Part shown: positions 22,020 to 33,218 of the stretch, piece by piece
How positions within the stretch are numbered: position 1 is the stretch's first letter
Layout of the letters: each line of letters begins with the position of its first letter
Translations under genes and position numbers: made by a program
DNA from: Globodera rostochiensis
Lineage: Eukaryota; Nematoda; Chromadorea; Rhabditida; Heteroderidae
Assembly (NCBI GenBank): GCA_018350325.1
Contig: JAEVLN010000002.1
Coordinates: forward strand, 1,964,288 to 2,028,287
Direction: 5' to 3'
Length of the DNA stretch: 64,000 nucleotides
The notes under the pieces: generated by a model
The model's input: the letters and a program-made list of their open reading frames with translations, nothing else
Told to the model about the DNA's origin: nothing
The model's database searches: none

Positions 22020-22795
22020 CCAGCTTTAACAGTTCAAATTTTTACTAGGCTGCCGGTTAATCACGTGTTCCCCACCTATATCGCATATCTCTGTGGATGT
22101 CACTGAATCCAATTTTCAAAAAAAGGCGTTCATGATAGCACTCTTTGCACTCTTGGAGAGCAAAGGAAATTTCCAATCCTCATTGGTCATTCGTGTGACC
22201 TTACTATTAGGGGATTAAACGCTTGGCAATAAATAAATTTTTATTCTTCCCGACGATTAAATTACCAATCTGTTTCAAAGGTGAAACCAAAAATAAAAGA
22301 TTACAATTAATAGAATATATTTATTAAAACAAAAACAGACCCCATTTTATTGGATTTTTCAAATTACTTTATAATTTTATTTATCCTGTCTATTCCAAAG
22401 AATTTGAAAAGATAAGATAAAATTCAAAATTATCCCTGATAATGCGATCACCTGACAATAATAACAAATTCTGATCTAAAGTGCAATTTTGAACTTTTTT
22501 TCTGTAAATACTCAATTTAACACACGGTTGTGATTCTCAAAATTTTGTAAGCAGCAGCAGAACTTTAAAAAAAGCATCAAATTCAAAATTTCTTCATTAA
22601 AATAAATACCAATTTTTTAAATATTTTTGATTTCATACAATCCATTTAAGCATTTGGCAAGCATTTTGTGAAAATCAAGGGCCGACAGGTAAACAAAATC
22701 ACTTTCAAAACACTAACTTTAGAGAACGCCTATAGATGTAGTTATTTTTATCCGGCTTTTATGTTATTTTCAATAATTTTCAAGAATTCAATTCA
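22020..22795. other. AT-rich region, no gene seen
   Basis: No exon, repeat or element end that I can support. Confidence 0.35.
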
Positions 22796-22811
22796 GAGTT
22801 GAAACTATGGA

Positions 22812-22930
22812 GGGTCCGACGGCGTCGACGCCGATAGACGCCGTCGGGAAAAATTTTTAAGATTTTTGTTAAGAAATTGCGCAAAAATTTCGAGAATTTT
22901 ACATTTTTAAAAAATACAAGTTTTTTGTTG
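22812..22930. repeat. Hairpin-module repeat, compensated variant
   Basis: GACGGCGTC...GACGCC-GATA-GACGCCGTC (about 22818-22846). Here both arms carry A/T where other copies have G/C, keeping the pairing. The usual TTTGTTAAGAAATTG tail follows. Confidence 0.7.
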
Positions 22931-23132
22931 ATGAAAATTGCCACAATTGTTAAAATATTGCTTTTTTTATAATAGTTTGGGCATTTGAAGGATGTCAAAT
23001 TAAAAGAATGAACATGATAATGACAAAAACCCGGGCGGATTTCCGGGCTTTTTTGATTTTTATCGTGCTAATGGGCACAAAATAAAGACAAATAATAGAA
23101 AAAAATCGGAACCATTAAATACAACTTTTTAG

Positions 23133-23515
23133 CTATTCAATGAACGTGAAGAGAAACTGAACAACATTTTGGGGTAGTTTGTTGAAGGACAGAGTAAAAA
23201 GTTTGAGGAACAAAAGGAAACAAACAGAATGCTTTAGAAGCAAATTGATGCATTAGGAAACTGTTGGGAAAAGGATCGAAAAGGTGGGAAATATGGGCAA
23301 ATAATTTAAGTTATTTATAAAGTTGGAGTGGTCGCCGGCATTTTTGGAAAAATCGGAAGCGGAGTCAAAAGTCAAAAAAGGACTAAATTTTGGGCCCAAA
23401 ATTAAAGGGAATGAATCAACTGAAGGAAGAACCGAGTGCAAAAATGGAGCAGTATCAGAACAAACAGCAACAGAACATCGACGCGTTCACTGAAGCACAA
23501 AAGGGAAATGGTAGG
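23133..23515 (+). pseudogene. Coiled-coil protein pseudogene with two in-frame TAGs
   Basis: Reads FNEREEKLNNILG-stop-FVEGQSKKFEEQKETNRML-stop-KQIDALGNCWEKDRK, then a donor GTGGG. After an AAG acceptor at about 23322 comes a second segment with NQLKEEPSAKMEQYQ and NKQQQNIDAFTEAQKGN. The E/K/Q-rich heptads are coherent across both TAG codons, as expected for a recently inactivated coiled-coil gene. Parent family not recognised. Confidence 0.55.
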
Positions 23516-23865
23516 CCAAGGTTGTTGTTTAAAAGCTTTAAATATATAGAGAGAATTCGAGTAAAAACTTTATTTTGTTATTAATTAATTAAAACAAAAA
23601 GTGGTTTTTAACATTTTTGAATCTACTTACTTTTATCGCTTAATTTTCGGTGAACGGCCAATTTAAAAAACAATTTCGGCATTTTCTACTGTGAAGTGTG
23701 GATATTAGCAAAAGAAGGGTAATTTAAATATAGTCAAGCTTCGAATGCTTTAGAGCAACAGTTTGCTTTAAAAAAATTATATTTTGTAGCGCTTTTTCAC
23801 ATTGGACTTGTGAGCAAATAAATGCCATTGAACACACCGGTTGATGGTGCAAAGTAGGATTGCAG

Positions 23866-23960
23866 CCGGGGGGGATCCCCGGTCAAACCGGGGACGGGCA
23901 TACCGGGAATGGACAAACCGGGGATCCCCGTTTTCGGGGATGAGCAAACCGGGGATGGGG
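23866..23960. repeat. GGGGATCCCCG / AAACCGGGGA simple repeat
   Basis: Tandem CAAACCGGGGA(T/C) words with palindromic GGGGATCCCC. This resembles the subterminal word arrays of the hAT-like elements, but no ends are found. Confidence 0.5.
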
Positions 23961-24349
23961 GTGGCGTCATCGTCGGCTGCGGCGTGGATTTGGCAACTCG
24001 CCAAATTATTTACACAAATAATGAAAGGGCAATTTAATTTTAAGAAATACACTAAATTAGTTCACAAATTTACATATTTGCGATTTATTTTTGGTTTTTG
24101 CAGAAACTTTCGGTTTGCTCGCCCCTTTGCCGGCGAATTGTTTTCGTGCGTTTCGTTATGTTATTCTGGAAACAAAATTGAAGCGAATTTTGGGCCGGAC
24201 TTTGAATACAAACTTTGATGATGAGCAAGAACCCCCCCCCCCCCGGACAGTAAAAAAACATTTTCTTTTAATTTGTTTTTTCTTTTTAAAAATAGGACGA
24301 TGGATTTTAGGTTTGTTTTCAAAATTTGTCTGATTTTTGTTTTTAGCAA

Positions 24350-25074
24350 ATCTGCTCCGAATAAAGAAGTTGGATTTTTGAGACTCGATTCTAAAAATGC
24401 AAAAACCAGAAACTATTTATCTCATCTGAACGTGTCCAAAAGGCAGATTTGAAGGAATTCAGCGCTATCTTGCATGGGGAAAAATTGATAAAAATGCATT
24501 TTTAGTGTTAATTAATTGAATATTTTATAAAAATGTGAGAAAATCTTTTATTATTATTTTATTTTCTGCGCAACACAAATTCAAATGCGTCGATTTTATA
24601 TCAAAAATTTGCGAGTTTTTATATTATTCAGCCATTTTGTTCATCAATCTGAGATCATCAGATTGTTTTTTGGCATGATTATTTCATACAAAAGATGTTT
24701 TTTGCCAATTGGTCCAGTGACATTTTCTGCGATGGAATGAACAATTTGGCGAATAAACACTGAAGAATGAATGAATGATGTTGCTAAAATAAGCAAAAAC
24801 TTTTTCCCAAATTTTGGGCAATATGAATTTAAAATGCCATATAAATTTAAAGTGCCGAAACGGGTGAAAATGCCAAAAGGTGAATTTATTCATAAAACTG
24901 AAATTTAATTGAACATCCAAAACTTCAATGCAATTCATTCGCTTAAACAAAATGGAGCCTTTACACATACAAAGCTTCCAGTGCCGCAAAATGCCTCGTA
25001 AGATTCTGGCGCAACTAAATAAGAATTTGGTATTTCTACTTAATATGGGCCCAAAACAAAAACAGTTGAATTTT
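24350..25074. other. AT-rich region, no supported gene
   Basis: Some minus-strand frames are open (24684-24989), but the translation is low complexity (F/H-rich), so no call is made. Confidence 0.35.
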
Positions 25075-25330
25075 ATATACCAATCGACTCAGCTCACCGC
25101 GCTGAGCACGAATCTACAAAATTTTTTGTGCGGAAACCACTATGAAGAAAGTTATGGGTCCTCAAAGTTGGCCAAAAACCATAGGGGGGAGGGGAGGGAC
25201 CATTTTGATCAAAATTTTCAGAAAATATTTTAATTCTAAAAATGGATTGAAAATATGTTATTTGATGCACTGAATTTGTCGATAGAAAATAAAAATTGAG
25301 AATTTAAAGCGGTTCTTGAACCGGCTTAAA
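25075..25330. repeat. Dispersed repeat, partner of 2690-3145
   Basis: TATACCAATCGACTC, AAGTTATGGGTCCTCAAA and AATTTAAAGCGGTTCTTGAA recur, largely inverted, in the foldback element near 2.7-3.1 kb. Confidence 0.6.
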
Positions 25331-26019
25331 TTTTGCCTACTTAGATTCTAGCGCAACTAAATAAGAAAATTTTATTGGGTTTTTTTAAGGAAAAAAAAAA
25401 GATTTTTTTCATAAAATCGCGCTGAAAATCAATAACAGGCCAACTTTTACGACGAATAATGAATGCGTACGCCCAATCTTGACCGTTGTCATCCATCAAA
25501 TCGTTTTCTCGCGCATATTACGAAAAATGTCTTCGACTTTTTCATAAGAAACATTAATCAGTACGGTGGTGCCCGCAAACATTCTGCGAGAGCGGCCGCA
25601 GTAGCCCCAACTAAACAAAAATAAGATGAGAAAATTAACGTTTTTGAGTTTCGAGAATGCAAATGCTTATTATACATAAAAATCCGGTTTGCCTCTTTCG
25701 CTTTCAGCGTTTCAGTAAAGAACAAATTGGGTTGTTTCTTAACAATAGAATAAACATTTTGGTAAAATATTTTCGTCGGATTTTAAGCATTTTGAGAGAT
25801 TTGCCGTTTTAAGGAAGCGCTGTTTTGCGACACCTAGAAATTGGTGCAAAATTAGCCAATTGTTTTGCGAATGCGACGACTAAATGGGCCCAGAATAATC
25901 TTATTGAAAAATGGTTTTTTTAAACGGTATAAAAAAGCCTTACGCCTAGTAGAGGAAGTTATGGGACTTTTCAATATGCCATTTTGGCATATCCCCAGGG
26001 CACCATGAAGTGAGGTTTT

Positions 26020-26100
26020 AAAAAACGGGGGGCGCAGACATTTCAGTCCCAGGGTGTACACTTCAGTACCAGCCCTGGTCCCGTGCCACCCCCAGTTAGA
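26020..26100. mobile_element. Right-end fragment of a CCCGGT-family element
   Basis: TTCAGTACCAGCCCTGGTCC then CGTGCCACCCC match the right end of the complete element at 63462-63680. The left end is missing. Confidence 0.5.
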
Positions 26101-26469
26101 AAGCACAAAATTTGCACCGGCTTTCTTTGCCATCGTTGGTAATTGTGTATGTGCTCCGGTTTTCTTTGTCACACTTGCCACAGACAAAAAAAACTGTAAC
26201 CGCGTGATGCTCCGTAAACCAATCTCAATGAGTATCTATCGTTGAGGAAACAATTTCTAAAAACTTTTTAAATTTTACCAACTTAAAAAATATTTTTGAA
26301 CTGTATTTCGAGGCAAAACAGTATTTTTAATCCTGGTAAATCCTGATCATGGTCTTTTCCAAATCTTGATCCAGGACTCATTTAACTCTAGAAATCCCAA
26401 TTTATTTTTTAAAAACGTTGTAAAAATTTGGCAAAAAAAAAATACAAACCCAATTCAATGGAAATTAAA

Positions 26470-26783
26470 CCTGTAATTAAACCCACAAAACTGACTTCAG
26501 CGTAAACGATGACGACCCGTCGTCCATGGACCACCATTGCAATTTGTTCTCCTCCCCGCTGTAATTCTGTTGACTGTTGTCCAAGGACTCCTCCAAATCC
26601 GGCAGTATTGAAAGCGATGAAAACCCATGACAAGATTTGACAAATTTGTTGTCCTGTCCTGGAACGATCGGAAAAAGTTGTCTTGGCAAGATTGCAAAAA
26701 GTTGTAATTGTATCGATGTTCGGCGGACATTTGCTGTTCGTCGTCTTCACTGTCATCGGAAGAATCGGGAGAAAAAACTGCAA
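26470..26783 (-). CDS. Possible exon(s), acidic unknown protein
   Basis: The minus strand reads FSPDSSDDSEDDEQQMSAEH and NYNFLQSCQDNFFRSFQDRT, then in another frame DLEESLDNSQQNYSGEENKL and QWWSMDDGSSSFTLKSVLWV with a stop. The composition is protein-like, but the two frames are not connected by an obvious intron, so this may be a frameshifted relic. Confidence 0.35.
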
Positions 26784-27429
26784 ACAAAAGAATAAATTTT
26801 CAAAAATTTTTACGCAATCGAAAAATTTATTAGTTTGAATTTTTCGTGACTAATTCCCTTAATTTTCGAAAGTTGTTGCCGAAGAAGCTGACCAGGATCT
26901 GGATTTGCTCAAATTATAAAAATTCAAAATTGTGACAACAAATAGAGGGATTTTTGATGCAAATTACCGTTTTTTCTAAATAGAAGCCCCGGGGCTGCTG
27001 TTTAACCCTCTACATTTTGAAAGGTATTTTAATAGAATTTTGAAGAGTTTTAAAATGGGCAACATATTTTGGAAGTGTCACAAATTGTTACAATATTAGG
27101 GAACTGAAAATAAACTTCTCGAATGAGATTTGTATCACAAATTTTAACCCGATCAATTAGGTGAAGAGGCCAAAACTTTTATTTACCAAATTTTAGAAGA
27201 AATTAATTTTTCACTTGCCAAGTTGTTGTTCGGTGCAAATTCTTTCTCCAGCAAATTTTTGCTCGAAAATTTTGGTTGCCGAATATAAATATTTACGAAA
27301 ACAAAAAGATTTATCTCGTTCAAAAACGGTATTGGTGGTGGGTGACACTTCATCAATTAAACAATTTTTTTTTAACAGAAATGTTTAACAAAAAAAACAA
27401 TAACAGCAAATGACCAGTCTGATAGCCCA

Positions 27430-27632
27430 AAGTAAGGGCTTACATCGCCGCTGGGCAGAATTTGGCATTCATTGATGACCTCCTAAATTTATAAACATTC
27501 ATCGGCATGTTTGTTGCCGTCTCCGAATTTCCGATGGAGTAGTCTCATCCCGTAAACAGCGTCCAGTTGAACATGTACTGCTCCGCCTTGGTGCCCAAAA
27601 AGTTTGCTGAGTCGGGGGCATTCAAAGAAATT
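27430..27632 (-). pseudogene. TMC (transmembrane channel-like) pseudogene exon(s)
   Basis: After a TTTTCAG acceptor the minus strand reads APDSANFLGTKAEQYMFNWT then LFTG-stop-DYSIGNSETATNMPM. TMC proteins have a highly conserved LFTSWDYLIGNPETADNK-type segment here. The conserved Trp codon is TGA (27547-27545), a one-base change from TGG. A missing base after YKF then shifts the frame before EVINECQILPSGD, which ends at a GTAAGC donor. One nonsense and one frameshift lesion in an otherwise well-preserved exon point to a fairly young pseudogene, or recoding or assembly error. Confidence 0.65.
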
Positions 27633-28266
27633 CTGAAAAGCAAAATTCCTTGTTGGACCTCAGTAAAATGATGAACAGTCTGAAGTGGAATCAAACGCGA
27701 GACTCTCGACACATCAATCTATTTTTGAAGTGTAATGCATGCAGTCACATTCCGGTACAATAACAACGAGGGCAACAATGATTGGCCTACTCTTTTTTAT
27801 TTTAAATTCAATTTCAAAATATTTTGTGCTTTACAGTGATGATAAAGTTTCATTTGTTACATTGCCTTTTTTACGTTTGACGAATTCTTTTTCAAAAGGA
27901 TTAAAAATCAAAAATGAATTCTAAAGCATCCAGCAAAGATTATGGGGAAAGAATTAAGCTTTTCCCAACCCAAAACCCCCTTAATCCCTATCCTATCCCA
28001 TCCCCTCCAAAACTCCATCTTCGCTCCGTTCACCGACCAATGCCCGGCACTCCGACAAGCCCGGCGGCATTGCCCGGACCGATTATTGAACCCCGGAGAC
28101 CCCTCCCCCCCCCCATTTTTTCTCACTATAAAAAGGTGATCAAATGCCTCATTCGGAGTTCCTCCTGACATTTACTTTCTCCTTCCCCCAATTTTCAATC
28201 GCTTTCTTAAGCCCAAAAAATTAGGTTAGCCGGTATTAATTTTTATCTTCAAAATAAATTTAATTA

Positions 28267-28293
28267 AAAAATATATATATATATATATATATT
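28267..28293. repeat. (AT)n microsatellite
   Basis: About 12 AT dinucleotides, about 110 bp upstream of the ATG at 28399. Confidence 0.9.
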
Positions 28294-28398
28294 ATTTATA
28301 CATCTTACCTCTTAAGTTTTCGACCATTCATTTTTAAATTAATTTTTCAATATAATAAAGAAGTAGAGAAAAATAATCTTTTAGATCAAATCGAAGAA

Positions 28399-28890
28399 AT
28401 GGAAGATTTCGATGTAAATCAGGAAATGAAGGCCAACAAAATATTGGTCAAAATTGAGAATGCTGAAAGTGTTGAAGCAATGAATGAGGGCGGAACAAGC
28501 ATGGAGGCGGCAGCAGCAACAACAAATGAAAAAGTTAAAAAAATGAGAAGCATTCAAAAATTATTTTTTATTTTTTTGTTTAAGCCCGAAAAAGCGTCTC
28601 ATAAAAAAGCAAAGAATGGGAGAAAGAAGAAGAAGCGACCACGCGGAGGCAAAAAATTTAAAGATTGGCTTCAAAAAGAAGAGGAACGCAAAAGGAATGA
28701 AGCAAATGCCCTCAAGAATCGAGAAGGAAATGAGGGCGAAAATTGTGGCGGCAAGATGAAAGGATCGTTTGAAGATGACCGCGCCGCTTCAATTTCGTCC
28801 ATTAATGCCAAAAAAGGATTACGAAATTTTGCCTTACATCGAATTCAAAAAAGAAAAAGGGAGGCCGGCAAGAAGGGTCCGGGAACATAA
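28399..28890 (+). CDS. Basic, lysine-rich protein of up to 163 aa, unknown
   Basis: ATG at 28399 opens MEDFDVNQEMKANKILVKIE, an acidic N-terminus. A strongly basic segment follows (KNGRKKKKRPRGGKKFKDWL) that could act as nuclear or nucleolar targeting, and the C-terminus is ALHRIQKRKREAGKKGPGT. The hydrophobic insert LFFIFLFK (about 28556-28585) is probably part of a short intron ending TTTAAG|CCC, which would leave a wholly polar, charged protein. GC content is higher than the flanks and an (AT)n tract lies upstream. Family not recognised; a nuclear or ribosome-biogenesis role is only a guess from composition. Confidence 0.5.
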   Translation: MEDFDVNQEMKANKILVKIENAESVEAMNEGGTSMEAAAATTNEKVKKMRSIQKLFFIFLFKPEKASHKKAKNGRKKKKRPRGGKKFKDWLQKEEERKRNEANALKNREGNEGENCGGKMKGSFEDDRAASISSINAKKGLRNFALHRIQKRKREAGKKGPGT

Positions 28891-29109
28891 ATAAATGGTG
28901 CATTTCTTTTAAGTGACATTTATGTATTCAACAAAAATAATTTTGTGTATTTTAATTTTACAAGCAAATAAGGATAAAAAACAACACATAAATGATTCAA
29001 ATTGTATTCAGTCAAAAATAATTCTAATTTCTACTGTATCCAGAGATTAGGTTACTGTTAATTATTGTAACTACCGTATTCAGCGTTTGGCGCAGTTCGC
29101 GACCGTTTC

Positions 29110-29222
29110 TTAATTCCTAAAACTTAAAAATTGCCGTTTTAAATTTTTGGTTAAAATCTCTCAACAATTGAGTCAAAATTTTCTCGACGAAGCCTAACAG
29201 CACCGCCGACCCCCCCCCCCCC
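29110..29222. repeat. Hairpin-module repeat (reverse), eroded, with C tract
   Basis: AAATCTCTCAACAA...AAAATTTTCTCGACGAAGCCTAACAGCACCGCCGAC followed by a C15 tract. The hairpin arm has been partly lost. Confidence 0.55.
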
Positions 29223-29962
29223 CCTGAAATGATTCTCAAAAAATGATGTAATGCATCACGAGAGAAGTGGATAATTTTGTGTATTTTCCGAGTGTAGAAA
29301 GGTTTTGAGTGTCAAATGTTTCTTTTACTGAACTAATTAGGTAGGAAATTACGGAAAAGATGTCTGAAATTGAGCGTTAGATTCAAATGTATTGAAAATA
29401 TATAACTTTGAGCCACTTTTTGGGATATTTAGTCCGTATTTTGGGGGTTTTTTAGTTCCTATTATATGTCCATCCGGACTCTAAACATCACTCATTTGTC
29501 AGAAAACCTTATAAAAACCCAATTTTGTTCCACCAAAATCTTTAAAATTTGGCGCGAATTAGTTGGATTTTTAATATTTTTCATTTTCAAAATTTCCCGA
29601 GAATCCCTAGTAAAAATCATTCAAAAAATGTGTGAAAACTTTCTTATGTGTTTGAAGAGTTAATTTAATTTAAGTCCAACGTTTTCGGTCAGACAATTCC
29701 AAAATTTATTTATTCATTAACTTTGTGGAGAGTCCAAATACGTACCTTATCTTTGACTACATTGAAAAAAAAGGAAAAATATAGGAATACAAACTACACT
29801 AGTATCAAAAAATCAAATGTTGGTACATAATTAAAATTTTACATTCCTTACAAATAAAATTTCATTGGTCTGACCAATTTACGCCGCGACAATTTTTTTG
29901 TTTGTAATAATATTTTATTAATTAAAAAAAATGTTACTACCAAATGGTCAAACTTATTTGGT

Positions 29963-30045
29963 AAACTGTGAACCGAAAGCCCTTATTGTCTGAGTTCGAG
30001 TCCTCGAGTCAAAATTTCTTTTTATTATTTTTATTGAATGCCCTG
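29963..30045 (+). repeat. 5' part of a tRNA-like SINE split by two Harbinger insertions
   Basis: GAGTTCGAGTCCTC is B-box-like. The sequence continues to ...GAATGCCCTG, is interrupted by the first Harbinger copy, resumes as GTGAGTGATGCCTG (33205-33218), is interrupted again, and resumes at 35113 as GGGTTCAAACCCCGACTGTG. Putting the three flanks side by side resembles the SINE at 51.4 kb (GTGAGTGG...GGGGGTTCAGATCC...CGACTGTG). Confidence 0.6.
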
Positions 30046-30329
30046 GGCCCGTATGCAAAGAACGGGGTAAAGTTACCCAGGTAAGGTTACCCGGGTAAGG
30101 CTACTAGGGCTGTTCGAGAGTCTCGGTCTCGAGTCTCGAACCGAGAAATTTCTCGGTTTTTTTGGGTCTCGGTCTCGGTCTCGACTCTCGGGTTTTTAGT
30201 CTCGGAAAACGAGACTTTTTTGCACTGGTAAAGATGGAATTTTTGGTGAGAAATCATTAAAGAATTATGTGCTTGAAAGATTTGAAAATACACAATGACA
30301 ATACTTTGTCAACTTTCGGAATATAGTGT

Positions 30330-30397
30330 GCGTATGGCGCAGTGGTTAAATTCTGTGTCGCTTACTCTGTATTGTCGTAAGTTCTAGTCCCCCCAGT
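30330..30397 (+). repeat. tRNA-like segment within hAT element
   Basis: A-box-like ATGGCGCAGTGGTTAA and B-box-like AGTTCTAGTCCC. It differs from the common SINE head, so this family carries another tRNA-derived head. No credible cloverleaf. Confidence 0.55.
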
Positions 30398-30640
30398 AAA
30401 ATGAGTTTTTCTTCATTTAAATTGATAATTAGACTCCTTTTTACTGATTCTTAAAAAACATCACCCAGTAAACCTTATAAAATGGTGATTTTTTTTGCAA
30501 ATTTTAAGCATATTTTTTTCCTAATTAAATTCACTAAAGCTTCCATTTTTTATCGCCATAAAAAGCTTCAAAAAATTACCGCGTTTCTAAATTTGGTAGC
30601 AAATCTCTACACAAATCTAGTCAAAAATTCAAAATTTTCC

Positions 30641-30664
30641 CGGCGGCGCCTATCGGCACCGCCG
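30641..30664. repeat. GC hairpin module with TATC loop
   Basis: CGGCGGCGCC-TATC-GGCACCGCCG: reverse orientation of the GATA-loop form, with one G-T type wobble. Confidence 0.8.
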
Positions 30665-31118
30665 ACCCCCCACCAAAAGAGAAGCAGAATTCGCAAAAAA
30701 AAATTATTCTTGAAAATTTCTTAACAAAAAAATGCATTAAAACCCCCCGAAAATAACTCCTAAATTGAATTTTTTTAAATTCTTTCCCCGGCGGTTGCGA
30801 TGGGCTGGACCATCGGAAAAATGTGTTCCAGAATAAAAATGGGAATTAATTTGTCGCGAAGTGTAAAACTATTTATTTAAAATTTTTGAGCTTAAATAAA
30901 AAATTTTCAGTGAATTTAAAAAAAAATTTTCAAAAAAGTCTCGATCTCGGGTCTCGAACCGAGAAATTTCTCGGTTTTTTTGGGTCTCGATCTCGGTCTC
31001 GAGTCTCGGGGTCATTTCTCGGTCTCGGTCTCGAGTCTCGGTATTATTTCTCGGTCTCGGTCTCGACTCTCGAGTCTCGGTAAATTTCATGTCTCGAACA
31101 GCCCTAAAGGCTACCCAG

Positions 31119-32033
31119 CAGGGCTGCACGCAATCGGATTCTGATTGCGGACAATCCGCAATCCGCAATACGCAACCCCAAAAAGGCCGCAATAAGCGCC
31201 GTCGGGAAAAATTTCGGAATTTTTGCTAAGAAATTATCAAAATTTTCGCAAACTATAAAAGGTTTACGGGAGAGTAGAGTTGGCCGGGATCGGGATTAAT
31301 CGGAATTGATTATTATTAAAATATTTTTCTCATTTTCTTCAACTTCTATTGCCTCATCCATCATAATTTTTTTGAGATTCTGATAACTTTTAGGGGCGGG
31401 GGTGGGGGTCGGCGGTGCCGAAGGCGCCGCCGGAAAACTTTTTAAAATTTTAATGAATTTTGTTAAGAGATTTGTAACCAAAATTTAAAAAATACGGATT
31501 TTTTTGCAGCATTAGGAGTGGTAAAGGTCCGGCGGCGCCGATAGGTGCCGCCGGGAAAATTTTCTTTAAGATTGAACAAGTTTTGTTAAGAAAATTGTTC
31601 CAGAAATTAGGAATGTTGCAAAACAAAAGCCCTCCCCCCATGGATTTTGATTTCGTCCAACCCAAAAAATGAGATGAAAAACTTGTAAATTGACATCAAA
31701 TATTTTTTTTTTAAATTAAAAAAAGTAAATGAATTTTAGAATTGTTTACACAGAAAAAGTCAGAAAAATGATTTACACAATCGGGGATTTGAACCACAGT
31801 CCGCCCACACGTAAACTGTATACACCACTCACCACTACACCACAACCAAACTGCTCTTTTCTATTCAAAAATCCATTCCTAGGGGTGGAAAAAGTATTTG
31901 CTTCAAAAAATTAATTTTCTAAAACCACCGACTGCGGATCCAAATTGCGGAAAAAATCAAAAAATCCGCAACCCGCAATCCGCAACCCCAAAAAGGCCGC
32001 AATTTCAGCAATCCGCAATTGCGTGCAGCCCTG
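31119..32033. mobile_element. hAT-type element, ATCCGCAA family, exact 8-bp TSD
   Basis: 915 bp from CAGGGCTGCACGCAAT to ATTGCGTGCAGCCCTG, flanked by CTACCCAG on both sides (31111-31118, 32034-32041). The subterminal words are AATCCGCAATCCGCAA. The inside has two GC hairpins (31409-31433, 31529-31554), a TAGAGTTGGCCGGGATCGGG relic of another family at 31275, and a reverse SINE. Confidence 0.92.
31632..31895 (-). repeat. tRNA-related SINE (reverse orientation)
   Basis: Minus strand: CACCCCTAGGAATGG boundary, GGTGTAGTGGTGAGTGG A-box region, GGTTCAAATCCCC B box, then TGTGTAAATC..., GTGTAAACAATTCTAAAA and GTTGGACGAAATCAAAATCC body. One of the clearest copies. Confidence 0.85.
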
Positions 32034-32190
32034 CTACCCAGGTAACCTTACCCTCAACTGCGGGTTAACTCGTATTCAATGAAAATTACCCGAAACTCCC
32101 TTATTTACCCTCAGCTGCGGGTAACTTGAGCCGTTACCCGCTTCTTTGAATACCAATGAAAAAAAGGAACAGATTTTTAAAACGCAAATA

Positions 32191-32760
32191 TTATAAAAGC
32201 AAGCATTTTAACATTAAAATTTTGCAATTTATTGAAAACGGTTGTTCGTGATATCCTCTCTCCGCCAACTTCTTCTTCCTTTCACTGTCCAAGCGACCCA
32301 CTACAATATTTGTAGCATCTATCTGTTCGTCAGCTAGATTTTCAACGGCAATGTCTGGATCGGGCTGATCATCTGTAATGGGCTGCTCTTCTTCCGTTAT
32401 TTCTGGCAAATTCAATTGTTTTGCAATATTATGCAAAACACAGCTGGCGATAATGCAGTTTGGAATGTTGTTTAAGTCCATTCGATAGCCAATGGCATTT
32501 GCAAAAAACCGGCGTTTAAGTTGACCAAAAGTTTGTTCAACTTTAACTCGCGCCCTTGACTGGGACATGTTAAAACTACAAAAACGGCACTTCGCAAAAA
32601 ATATATTTTATAATACCGCATTTGCGCCTCACTTTTAAGGTTTAAATATGGCACCATCCACCAGTCCCTTAACTTTTTAACAGTATTTATGAATACTGAT
32701 GAATAATACCTTAAAGGATAACCAGAGTCTCCCAGAAGACCAGCAGCAACATAAGTTTGG
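32191..32760 (-). pseudogene. Harbinger (DDE_Tnp_4-type) transposase C-terminal remnant
   Basis: Minus-strand exons: about 32760-32600 gives LLGDSGYPLR ... WWMVPYLN and KSEAQMRYYK; 32571-32191 gives SRARVKVEQTFGQLKRRFFA then CIIASCVLHNIAKQLNLPEI and an acidic tail ending in a stop. GDSGYPL, the R-x-x-V-E-x-x-F-G-x-L-K-x-R-F block and C-x-LHNI are signature motifs of PIF/Harbinger nucleases, covering the second and third catalytic regions. The N-terminal half and the MYB-like partner gene are absent, so the element is non-autonomous. Confidence 0.85.
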
Positions 32761-33204
32761 TAAATTGACGAAATTATTTATCATTTATTCAGCTTTTTAG
32801 AGTCAATTTATGAAGTAAATTTTACTCAAATATATTTATTCAAAAAATTAAAAATAAAATTTAAAATTTATGTCGGGTGAAAGAGCAGATTTTATTTTAT
32901 TAGTCCCACTCTTGAATTTATTTTTAATGACTTTTAAATATTTTAAAATTAATTTGAAAGGAAGCTAGGTCGAGTGCTTACTCTGGTCCGACCCAAGGTA
33001 GCCATCTTACCCGCAGCTGAGGGTAACCTAACCCGTTACTCGATTCTTTGAATACGGGTAGAAAGTTACCCGCAGCTGAGGGTTAGGTTACCCGGGTAAC
33101 TTAACCCGCAACTCGGGGTTGTTCATTGAATACGGGTAAAGGGTAAGGTTACCCGCAGCTGAGGGTAATCTTACCCTTACCCCGTTCTTTGCATACGGGC
33201 CCTG

Positions 33205-33218
33205 GTGAGTGATGCCTG
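33205..33218 (+). repeat. 14-bp SINE remnant between two Harbinger copies
   Basis: GTGAGTGATGCCTG, the only host-side sequence left between the two Harbinger elements. It matches the GTGAGTGG-TGGATGCTG portion of the SINE head. Confidence 0.6.

Larger units (their letters stand above)
30105..31106. mobile_element. hAT-type element, CTCGGT family, exact 8-bp TSD
   Basis: 1,002 bp from TAGGGCTGTTCGAGAG to CTCGAACAGCCCTA, flanked by AAGGCTAC on both sides. The subterminal arrays are GTCTCGGTCTCGAGTCTCG. The inside holds a tRNA-like segment (30330-30395) and a GC hairpin (30641-30664). It is nested in Harbinger element 1. Confidence 0.92.
30046..33201. mobile_element. PIF/Harbinger element 1, containing two hAT elements
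   Basis: The TIRs are GGCCCGTATGCAAAGAACGG and its complement. CTG borders both ends (30043-30045 and 33202-33204), a 3-bp TSD as in PIF/Harbinger. Subterminal palindromic words GGGTAACC and ACCCGCAGCTGAGGGTAA are repeated. A transposase C-terminal coding remnant lies at 32191-32760. Of the 3,156 bp, about 1.93 kb is due to hAT elements inserted at 30105 and 31119. Confidence 0.88.

Noticed and set aside
23841..24218. 125-codon plus-strand frame (RSNRGRAYREWTNRG...)
   Set aside because: Its first half is translated GGGGATCCCC/AAACCGGGGA simple repeat. The remainder has no family signal or splice support.
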